Of a stretch of 34,202 nt of DNA, positions 15,322-22,436 are shown in pieces. The DNA is from Occallatibacter sp. Its GTDB lineage: Bacteria; Acidobacteriota; Terriglobia; Terriglobales; Acidobacteriaceae. Location: contig JARLGF010000130.1 in NCBI GenBank assembly GCA_031296165.1, forward strand, positions 1-34,202. Reading direction: 5' to 3'. Below the pieces are notes generated by a model that saw only the letters and a list, made by a program, of their open reading frames with translations, was not told the origin of the DNA and made no database searches. Within the stretch, counting starts at the first letter, position 1. The number at the start of each line of letters is the position of its first letter. A program made the translations under genes and the position numbers.

Positions 15322-15888
15322 TCAGGCGATGCTTTCAGCCGCCTGCATGAGCGCTTCGCTGGCATTTCCGGCCACGCGCAGTAACTTCCGGTTCTTTGCT
15401 TTCAAAAATCCCGCCTCAACCGCAGTGTCCAGAAAAGCCAGCAGCCCATCCCAGTAGCCGGCTGTATTGATGAGGATGCAGGGCTTGGCGTGTAGCCGCA
15501 ACTGCGCCCAGGTCACCGCCTCCAGCAGTTCTTCCAGAGTTCCGTAGCCGCCCGGCAGGACGAGAAACGCATCGGCTAGCTCGGCCATGCGCGCCTTGCG
15601 CTCATGCATGGTGGAAACCAGTTCGAGCTGGGTCAGCCCGTCGTGGGCAATCTCCTTGCCTGCCAGCACGTCGGGCAGCACGCCAATCACTTCGGCGCCC
15701 CCGGCCAGGGCCGCATCGGCCACCGCGCCCATCAGCCCTACGCAGGCTCCGCCATACACCAGTCCAAGCCCCGCATCGGCAATCGCCGTACCCAGCGCCG
15801 TAGCTTCGGCGCGAAATGCAGGATTGTTTCCATCGGCCGATCCACAGTACACGGCCACGCGGCGTGAAATCTTCCTTTGCACTGTCAT
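15322..15888 (-). CDS. LOG-family nucleotide 5'-monophosphate phosphoribohydrolase
   Basis: 188 residues. The N-terminal strand (RVAVYCGSADG) and YGGACVGLMG build the nucleotide site. STMHERKARM and LPGGYGTLEE (about 111-120) are the LOG signature, providing the Arg and Glu used for N-glycosidic bond cleavage. LOG proteins release the base from N6-modified AMP (cytokinin activation) or from ordinary nucleotides. Its presence near miaA might relate to recycling of isopentenyl-adenosine, but that link is inference only. No strong ribosome site precedes ATG 15888. Confidence 0.92.
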   Translation of the reverse strand: MTVQRKISRRVAVYCGSADGNNPAFRAEATALGTAIADAGLGLVYGGACVGLMGAVADAALAGGAEVIGVLPDVLAGKEIAHDGLTQLELVSTMHERKARMAELADAFLVLPGGYGTLEELLEAVTWAQLRLHAKPCILINTAGYWDGLLAFLDTAVEAGFLKAKNRKLLRVAGNASEALMQAAESIA

Positions 15889-15920
15889 GATGATTCAAGG
15901 ATAACGTGACGGCTGCGGGC

Positions 15921-16328
15921 CTATTTCAGTTCCAGGTATGCCGCCGGGGTGAGAATTGCAATTCCCCGGAAGGGGGCGAGTTCCAGCAAGTCGCGGTTGC
16001 CGGTCACAATCCCATCGGCGCGGCCATGCACAGCTACTTCCAGAAACTTGTCGTCCCTGGGGTCCCGGCAGGCGCGAATGGAAGGTGGGTTGGAAATATG
16101 CAGGGAAATTTCTGCGATCTGGACAAGATACGGATCAATCTTTCCAGGCTGGATGTAGCGGGCCAGCTTCGGGTGTCGAAGTACCCTTCGCAACTCCTCC
16201 AAAGTGGCGGTTGACACCAGTGTGATCGCCTCACTCCAGGCCCTCCCTACTGCTCGGCCCGGCGTGGATTGTGCACGAATCAGCCTGCTCACATAGACGT
16301 TCGTATCAACAACGATCCGCTGCCTCAT
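15921..16328 (-). CDS. PIN-domain toxin of a type II toxin-antitoxin pair
   Basis: 135 residues. The PIN fold shows its acidic metal-binding residues: D8 (IVVDTNVYVS), E44/E45 (TLEELRRVL), D92/D93 (CRDPRDDKFLEVA) and D113 (TGNRDLL). The CRDPRDDKFLE block marks the COG1569 subgroup of putative toxins. PIN toxins are Mg-dependent ribonucleases that cut tRNA, rRNA or mRNA. The ATG overlaps the antitoxin stop as ATGA (16325-16328), so the toxin is translationally coupled to its antitoxin. Confidence 0.9.
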   Translation of the reverse strand: MRQRIVVDTNVYVSRLIRAQSTPGRAVGRAWSEAITLVSTATLEELRRVLRHPKLARYIQPGKIDPYLVQIAEISLHISNPPSIRACRDPRDDKFLEVAVHGRADGIVTGNRDLLELAPFRGIAILTPAAYLELK

Positions 16329-16576
16329 CCCTTGTTAGCCAGCAGTTGCTCAAGCAGCCCGTCTGTCATCCCCTGAGACTCGGCATACCGGCTGGTTTCC
16401 TCAGTAAAGCGCAGCAACTCCTGAACTCGCATCTGGCGGATCTTTTCATATTCTTCCGCTGACACCAGCACCGCAACCTCCCGCTCATGGCGCTGAATCC
16501 TTACCGGCTCGCGTTGCGCTGCATCCACCATGGCGGCAAAGTTCTGTTTGGCGTGTGTTGCGGAGACAGTAGGCAT
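16325..16576 (-). CDS. Phd/YefM-family antitoxin
   Basis: 83 residues. The N-terminus MPTVSATHAKQNFAAMVDAA is the Phd/YefM DNA-binding fold, followed by EPVRIQRHEREVAVLVSAEEYEKI. The C-terminal half (RFTEETSRYAESQGMTDGLL) is a helical toxin-binding tail. It precedes the PIN toxin with a four-base overlap. A perfect palindromic operator lies 15 bases upstream of its start, consistent with autorepression. Confidence 0.9.
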   Translation of the reverse strand: MPTVSATHAKQNFAAMVDAAQREPVRIQRHEREVAVLVSAEEYEKIRQMRVQELLRFTEETSRYAESQGMTDGLLEQLLANKG

Positions 16577-16590
16577 AGCAATAGTCTATC

Positions 16591-16633
16591 AAAATTGTAC
16601 AATTTGTACAAAATAGACAAATTGTACAATTTT
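16591..16633. promoter_or_regulatory. Operator of the Phd/PIN module, 17-bp perfect inverted repeat
   Basis: Positions 16591-16607 and 16617-16633 are perfect reverse complements with a 9-base spacer. Each arm contains the smaller palindrome AATTGTACAATT. The site is AT-rich in GC-rich surroundings. A minus-strand promoter fits inside it (TTGTAC, 17 bases, TAGACT), so antitoxin binding would block transcription. Function is inferred from position and symmetry. Confidence 0.8.
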
Positions 16634-16732
16634 CATCTCCCTCATTCTGGCTCCTTCCGTGCCCGTTCCGCCAACCCAGCCCCTCTCCCAAACGGTACAC
16701 TGAATCAAGGACCCTTCCCCCGGACGTTTGCC

Positions 16733-19627
16733 TTGCAGCCGCTTATTGACAACCTGAATCCCGAACAGCGCGCAGCCGTTGAGACAACCGAAGGTCCCCT
16801 GCTGATCCTGGCCGGAGCTGGTTCCGGAAAAACCCGCGTCATTACCAGCCGCATTGCCTGGCTTATCCAGGAAAAAGGCGTCGCTCCGGACTCCATCCTG
16901 GCCGTCACCTTCACCAACAAGGCCGCCAAGGAGATGGGCGAGCGCGTCGATCGCCTGCTCGATCACTCCTCGCTGGCCAAGCCGCTCATCGCCACCTTCC
17001 ACTCCATGTGCGTGCGCATGTTGCGCCGCGACATTGAGGCCCTGAAGGTGGGCGGCGAGGGGCTGACCCGCTCCTTTGCCATCTACGACGAGAACGACCA
17101 GCAAGCCATTGTGAAGCAGATCATGAAGCGCATGGGCCTGGATACCAAGCAGTTGACGCCGCGGGCCGTGCTGGGAAAAATCTCCTGGGCCAAGAACCAC
17201 ATGGTCGATCCGCAAGAGTATTACCTGGGCTCGAAAGACCCCAACAGCGAGCGCATCGCCCATATCTACCAGGGCTACAAGGCCGAGCTGCGCAAAAACA
17301 ACGCACTGGACTTCGACGATCTGCTGCTGGAGGCCGTACGCCTGCTCAAAGTGTCGGGCGAAGTGCGGGAGCGCTATCAGCGCCGCTATCGTTACCTGCT
17401 GGTGGACGAGTACCAGGACACCAACCGCCCGCAGTACGAGCTGATGAAGCTGTTGGCCGGAGAAGCCAAAAATGTGTGCGCTGTTGGCGACGAGGACCAG
17501 AGCATCTACTCTTGGCGGGGCGCGGACATCCGCAACATTCTGGAGTTTGAGAAGGATTTTCCCAACGCCCGCATCGTGCGCCTGGAACAGAACTACCGCT
17601 CGACGCAGGTGATTTTGGAAGCAGCCGGCGCTGTCGTGGCCAACAACCTTCAGCGCAAGGGCAAGAAGCTGTGGACCGACCGCCAGGGCGGCTCGCTGAT
17701 TGGCTACTACGAAGCTCCCGACGGCGAAAACGAGGCGCTGTTCATCGCCGACCGCATTCAGAAATTCCTGCGTGAAGCGGAGGCAGACGCGTCGGGAAGC
17801 GAAGCGCACTGCGCGGTTTTGTACCGCACCAACGCCCAGTCGCGCCTGGTGGAAGAGGCCCTGCGTCGTTACAACATTTCCTACACCATGGTGGGCGGCT
17901 TTAGCTTTTACGAGCGCGCGGAGATCAAGGACCTGCTCGGCTATCTGCGGCTCATCCGCAATCCCCACGACTCCATGGCCCTGCAGCGGGTGATTAACAC
18001 CCCGGTGCGCGGCATCGGCAAAACCACCATGGAAACATTGGAGCGGCTGGCGCTTGAAACCGGCCAGTCCACCTGGGAAGCACTCTCCGCCGCCATCGCC
18101 AACCGGCTCATTCCCAACCGCGCCCTCCAGGCCATCGACTCCTTCCGCCAACTCATTCTGGATGCACAGGCAATGATGGACCCCGACTTTGCCGGCAAAC
18201 TCTCAGCCGATGTGGCGGCCAGCGCGGAGCAGGACGAGGACGGCGACACCGGCTTTGCGTTCGGCGCCGGCACAGACGAGGCAGAAAACCCCGACGCAGC
18301 CAGTGCCGAGTCGGCAACCAGCTTCAACTTCGGCGGCAGCGAAGACCAGATTCCGCTGCTCGACGCATCCAGCTTTTCGCCCTTTGCCGACGCGCCCAAG
18401 CGGCCTTTTCTGGTAATGCCGAAAAAGGATCGGGTGCCTCAGGCCCCGATTCCTGGCTCTCGGAAGCCGACTCAACCCGACCCCGATTTTGAATCGGACG
18501 CAGAAGAAGTCGCGGAGGATGAAAAAGGGCAGGGAATTGCCTTCCGCTCGCCCGGCGACGCCGCCACCCTGCCGGAGCTCATTAAATCTCTGATCGACCG
18601 CACCGGCTACATCAAGGCTCTTGAGACCGAAGGCTCGCCGGAGTCCTTCAGCCGCATTGAAAACCTCAAGGAACTGGTCAATGCCGCCCATGACGCCGAA
18701 GTCCGCGGCGAGACCCTGGCCGATTTCCTTGACCACGCCGCCCTGTCTTCCGATACCGACCAGTTCGACCCCGACTCCCACGTCACGCTCATGACCTTGC
18801 ACGCCGCCAAGGGCCTGGAATTTCCACTGGTCTTTCTGGCCGGTCTGGAAGAGGGTTTGTTTCCCCACTCGCGCACACTCAACAACCCCGAGGAGCTTGA
18901 GGAAGAGCGCCGCCTTTGCTACGTAGGCATGACCCGCGCCATGAACACGCTCATCCTGTCGCGCGCCCACTACAGGCGGCGCTACGGCAACGATGCTCCG
19001 GAGATGAGCGTTCCCTCGCGCTTTCTTGAGGAGGTGCCCAGCCAACTGGTTGAGAATCTCAGTGGCCGCGCTCAGGCCGTGTCGTCATGGGCCACCCCCG
19101 GCTATCCCAACACCTATGGCCGTAAGTCCAGCCACTTCGGCGACTTTGCCGACAAGCACTTCAACTACGAGGATGAAAGCCAGGAAGTCTACAACCCCGC
19201 CGAGGCTGGCAAAAAGGGCTCACCCTCCAAGCCTTTTGTCGCCTCCTGGATGACCCCCAGGGCAAAGTCCGCCCCATCCATCCAGACTGCCAGTTCACTC
19301 GAGAAAAGCGCGAAAGCGCCGGAAGCGGGAGCCGTGGAAGAGCCCAACTCAATCGACAATATCGCGCGCTTTTTCGGGGGTAATGCGGGCCACGGCAAAC
19401 CCGGTTCCTTTCCCCGTCCGGCTTCGGCCCATGCCGGACTAGACCAGCCCGCATCCCCCGCTGCCACCGGATTCAAGAAAGGCCAGCGCGTCCGCCACAG
19501 CAAATATGGCGAAGGCACGGTGCTCATGCGCGAGGGCGATGGCGAAGACGCCAAGCTCACCGTCATGTTCAACCGTCACGGCATGAAGAAGCTGATGGAA
19601 AAATTCGCCAACCTGCAAAAAATGTAG
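16733..19627 (+). CDS. uvrD: UvrD/PcrA-type SF1A DNA helicase
   Basis: 964 residues from the chosen start; a 3'-5' helicase for nucleotide excision repair, mismatch repair and clearing of stalled complexes. Motifs in order: LNPEQRAAV (Q), AGAGSGKT (27-34), TFTNKAAKEM, VDEYQDTN (D225-E226), GDEDQSIYSWRG, LEQNYRST, TLHAAKGLEF, and EERRLCYVGMTRA. The C-terminus (about 912-964, GFKKGQRVRHSKYGEGTV) matches the Tudor-like RNA-polymerase-binding domain of PcrA. Odd: about 120 acidic, disordered residues (482-605) interrupt domain 2, and a second disordered linker spans about 775-905. TTG 16733 is tentative. The frame stays open to 16487 but would cross the toxin-antitoxin operator, and no strong ribosome site was found. 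Confidence 0.93.
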   Translation: MQPLIDNLNPEQRAAVETTEGPLLILAGAGSGKTRVITSRIAWLIQEKGVAPDSILAVTFTNKAAKEMGERVDRLLDHSSLAKPLIATFHSMCVRMLRRDIEALKVGGEGLTRSFAIYDENDQQAIVKQIMKRMGLDTKQLTPRAVLGKISWAKNHMVDPQEYYLGSKDPNSERIAHIYQGYKAELRKNNALDFDDLLLEAVRLLKVSGEVRERYQRRYRYLLVDEYQDTNRPQYELMKLLAGEAKNVCAVGDEDQSIYSWRGADIRNILEFEKDFPNARIVRLEQNYRSTQVILEAAGAVVANNLQRKGKKLWTDRQGGSLIGYYEAPDGENEALFIADRIQKFLREAEADASGSEAHCAVLYRTNAQSRLVEEALRRYNISYTMVGGFSFYERAEIKDLLGYLRLIRNPHDSMALQRVINTPVRGIGKTTMETLERLALETGQSTWEALSAAIANRLIPNRALQAIDSFRQLILDAQAMMDPDFAGKLSADVAASAEQDEDGDTGFAFGAGTDEAENPDAASAESATSFNFGGSEDQIPLLDASSFSPFADAPKRPFLVMPKKDRVPQAPIPGSRKPTQPDPDFESDAEEVAEDEKGQGIAFRSPGDAATLPELIKSLIDRTGYIKALETEGSPESFSRIENLKELVNAAHDAEVRGETLADFLDHAALSSDTDQFDPDSHVTLMTLHAAKGLEFPLVFLAGLEEGLFPHSRTLNNPEELEEERRLCYVGMTRAMNTLILSRAHYRRRYGNDAPEMSVPSRFLEEVPSQLVENLSGRAQAVSSWATPGYPNTYGRKSSHFGDFADKHFNYEDESQEVYNPAEAGKKGSPSKPFVASWMTPRAKSAPSIQTASSLEKSAKAPEAGAVEEPNSIDNIARFFGGNAGHGKPGSFPRPASAHAGLDQPASPAATGFKKGQRVRHSKYGEGTVLMREGDGEDAKLTVMFNRHGMKKLMEKFANLQKM

Positions 19628-19683
19628 GCGTCCTTTCAGGCTACTCGATGCATCCTGGCCTCGTGGTGTATCGTCCAATCCGT

Positions 19684-20406
19684 ATGGAAACTCAGAACCA
19701 TGTCCCGCATCCCGCGCCTGAAGCGGAAGAGGTTTACCGCCGCTGGCTTCAATTTCTGGATGAAGAGTTCACCCGGCACAGCTCCCCGGAGCGCCGCTCG
19801 GAGATCGTGCGCGACCAGTTGACGCAGATCTACCTGGGCCGTCCCCACGGAGGCAAGCTCAACCTGACGCTTACCTCGGAGTTGCCCGGCAATGTGGGCA
19901 CCCTCTCCCTGGACCCGGAAAACGTCACGCTCGAGGCCGAATACTATCCCGAAGTCGACTCCGAACGCTACAGCCAGCGCAAGCCGCTCCTCTGGTTCTG
20001 GCAAATGTTCGACCGCTCCCCCCTCGGCCTCAACCTCTGGCTGGGTCTTCGTTTCCGCGCCATGCTGGGCCGCCACATCTTTGCGCACCTTGGCACCGGA
20101 GTCAAAATCCACCAGGGAGTTGACATCACCTATGGCTACAACCTGTCCATCGGAGATGGCGTATCCATCCGCCAGCGGGTACTGTTGAACGACCGCGGCG
20201 GCATCCAAATCGGCAGCAACGCTGTCATCGGCTCCTTTGCGCGGGTTTACTCCCTCACCCACGCTCCCGATAACTTCGACGAGGTCACGTTAGTGCCTAC
20301 GCACATCGGCGATGGCGCCCGCATTGGCAGCCACGCCATCATCCTCGCTGGCCAGGTCATCGCTCCCGGGGACGACGTCGGCCGCTTCCCGACGCACCGT
20401 GACTGA
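19684..20406 (+). CDS. Hexapeptide-repeat acyltransferase, C-terminus possibly truncated
   Basis: 240 residues. About 100 N-terminal residues (EVYRRWLQFLDEEF and WLGLRFRAML) precede a left-handed beta helix: VKIHQGVDITYGYNLSIGDG, LLNDRGGIQIGSNAVIG, then THIGDGARIGSHAIILAG. The VYSLTHAPD segment holds the likely catalytic His. This is the maltose/galactoside O-acetyltransferase and LpxA-like superfamily; the acceptor is unknown. The protein ends VGRFPTHRD, about 20-25 residues earlier than is usual after the last coil, so a 3' frameshift or trimmed gene is possible. The start is uncertain: ATG 19648 is an alternative, and neither has a good ribosome site. Confidence 0.75.
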   Translation: METQNHVPHPAPEAEEVYRRWLQFLDEEFTRHSSPERRSEIVRDQLTQIYLGRPHGGKLNLTLTSELPGNVGTLSLDPENVTLEAEYYPEVDSERYSQRKPLLWFWQMFDRSPLGLNLWLGLRFRAMLGRHIFAHLGTGVKIHQGVDITYGYNLSIGDGVSIRQRVLLNDRGGIQIGSNAVIGSFARVYSLTHAPDNFDEVTLVPTHIGDGARIGSHAIILAGQVIAPGDDVGRFPTHRD

Positions 20407-20485
20407 ACCAGGGGTCTGTTCACACGACTCAGGCTTCAGGAACCCACCATGCTAACCTGAAATTTCCAGCACGTGGAGAGTTCGT

Positions 20486-21199
20486 TTGCAATCAAGTCGC
20501 TTCATTATTGCCGTCTTCGAGTTCGTCCTGCTTCTGTTTTCGCTCAGCGTGCATGAGTGCGCGCATGCCTGGATGGCCTCCCGCCTGGGCGACCAGACCG
20601 CACGCCTCATGGGCCGGGTTTCGCTGAATCCCATGGACCATGTGGACCCCATCGGCACTCTCCTGTTTCCCGCGCTCATCATCTTTGGCCCCTTTATCGG
20701 GCTCAGCTTTTTCAGCGGCATGTTGATCGGCTGGGCTAAACCAACCCCCGTAATCACCCGCAACTTCCGCAAAATCGTACGCGACGACAACCTGGTCACC
20801 CTGGCCGGACCGGTGTCCAACCTGCTGCTTGTCCTGGTTGCCTTTCTCGTGTTGACCGTCATTTCCGTCGCGGTTCCCGATGGCAGCCTGCTGGTTCTGT
20901 CTTCCTTCAGCGGCGGTATCGCCATGGGCGTCCCTTCCGGGCTGCAGGCGGTGGTTCTGCTCTGCACTCTGGCGATTCTGATCAATCTTTCGCTGTTCTT
21001 TTTCAATCTGCTGCCCATTCCTCCGCTCGATGGCAGCCGCATTTTGCGCAATATGCTGCCCTACAACGCCCTGCAGGTTTATGACCGGATTCCCATATGG
21101 GTCAGCTACCTGCTCATGATCTTCGTAGGCGGCACCATCCTGATGGCGCTGCTGCGCCCGGCGCTCGGCCTGGTTTACTTCGGCCTCAGCCACGTTTAA
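20486..21199 (+). CDS. Site-2 protease family (M50) membrane zinc metalloprotease
   Basis: 237 residues, almost wholly hydrophobic with about five or six membrane helices. The zinc site HECAH (23-27, in SLSVHECAHAW) and the distal NLLPIPPLDGSRIL (174-187) with its Asp182 are the two conserved motifs. The LNPMDHVDPIGTLLFP block is typical of the small bacterial S2P-like group that lacks a PDZ domain. Substrates are unknown. The start is TTG 20486, with GGAGAG five bases upstream. It is followed by trpS in the same direction after 108 bases. Confidence 0.92.
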   Translation: MQSSRFIIAVFEFVLLLFSLSVHECAHAWMASRLGDQTARLMGRVSLNPMDHVDPIGTLLFPALIIFGPFIGLSFFSGMLIGWAKPTPVITRNFRKIVRDDNLVTLAGPVSNLLLVLVAFLVLTVISVAVPDGSLLVLSSFSGGIAMGVPSGLQAVVLLCTLAILINLSLFFFNLLPIPPLDGSRILRNMLPYNALQVYDRIPIWVSYLLMIFVGGTILMALLRPALGLVYFGLSHV

Positions 21200-21307
21200 C
21201 TCGGAAGAAGCACGGCCCAGCGGCTCCCGCTACAATGGAACGAGCCTTTTCAGCAGTTTCTGACAAGGCTGCATTCTCTTGGCTCTACCCCGGAATCGAT
21301 TAGAAAA

Positions 21308-22342
21308 ATGCCTGAACCTGCAATTTCATCCTCCCGCCCGCGCGTTTTAAGCGGTATGCGTCCCACCGGCAAGCTCCACCTGGGCAACTACATGGGCGCC
21401 CTGGCCAACTGGGTCAAGCTTCAAGACCAGTACGATTGCTACTTCTTCATCGCCGACTGGCACGCGCTCACCTCGGACTACGCAGACACCTCGCAGATTG
21501 CCGCCAACACCCGTGACGTGCTGCTGGATTACCTCGCCGCTGGCCTCGATCCCGCGCGCAGCGTGCTTTTTTTGCAGAGTAAGGTGCTCCAGCACGCCGA
21601 GCTCAATCTGCTTCTGGGCATGATTACGCCGCTCGGCTGGCTGGAGCGCGTGCCCACCTACAAAGAGCAGCAGGAGAACCTCACCGGCAAGGACCTGTCG
21701 AACTACGGCTTTCTGGGCTACCCGCTGCTCATGGCCTCTGACATTTTGATCTACCAGCCGCAGTTTGTCCCCGTGGGCAACGATCAAACCGCGCATGTGG
21801 AGCTGACCCGCGAGGTGGCGCGCCGCTTCAACCAGTTCTACAAGCTCGACGGCCGCGAGGTTCTGCCCGAGCCCAAGGTCCTGCTCACGCCCTCGCCCAA
21901 ACTGCCCGGCACCGACGGCCGCAAGATGTCTAAGAGCTACGGCAACACCATCCTGTTGACCGATCCGGAGCCGGTGGTTCGCCAGAAGCTGAAAACCATG
22001 GTCACAGATCCGGCGCGTATCCGCCGCACGGATAAAGGCGATCCCGACGTTTGCCCGGTTGGCGACATGCACAAGGTATTTTCCACGCCGGAAACGCTCG
22101 CCAAGGTTTACGATGGGTGCCGTTCCGCCGGCATTGGTTGTATCGAGTGCAAAGGCTGGGCTGCCGACGCCCTGGTCAAGGTACTGGAACCCATTCAGAT
22201 TCGCCGCGCCAGCTTCACCGGAACCCAGGTATCGGAAATCCTTGAAGATGGTTCCAACCGCGCCCGCGCCCGCGCTGAGCAGACCATGCAAGAGGTGCGC
22301 GCCGCCATGCAGATGTCGCAGGACAGCGCGGCTGGCCTGTGA
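21308..22342 (+). CDS. trpS: Tryptophanyl-tRNA synthetase
   Basis: 344 residues; class I enzyme charging tRNA-Trp. The HIGH-type motif is TGKLHLGNYMG (20-30) and the KMSKS loop is K206-M-S-K-S210 within GRKMSKSYGN. VGNDQTAHVELTREVARRFN is the usual Trp/Tyr subclass block. Length and order match the bacterial family. ATG 21308 is the first start after a short gap; the ribosome site is weak (GGAA about 11 bases upstream). It is followed by scpA with 94 bases between. Confidence 0.97.
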   Translation: MPEPAISSSRPRVLSGMRPTGKLHLGNYMGALANWVKLQDQYDCYFFIADWHALTSDYADTSQIAANTRDVLLDYLAAGLDPARSVLFLQSKVLQHAELNLLLGMITPLGWLERVPTYKEQQENLTGKDLSNYGFLGYPLLMASDILIYQPQFVPVGNDQTAHVELTREVARRFNQFYKLDGREVLPEPKVLLTPSPKLPGTDGRKMSKSYGNTILLTDPEPVVRQKLKTMVTDPARIRRTDKGDPDVCPVGDMHKVFSTPETLAKVYDGCRSAGIGCIECKGWAADALVKVLEPIQIRRASFTGTQVSEILEDGSNRARARAEQTMQEVRAAMQMSQDSAAGL

Positions 22343-22436
22343 ACTGGAGCGTTGGTAGTTCTTATTGAAAAAGTACGGCTAGATCTGGGCCATAACACCG
22401 GCATGCCGAACGCGGATTGAGCCGCGGGGAATGCAG

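Noticed and set aside
16487-16732. 82-codon N-terminal extension of UvrD
   Set aside because: It would run through the antitoxin gene in antisense and through the perfect operator palindrome, and has no helicase homology.
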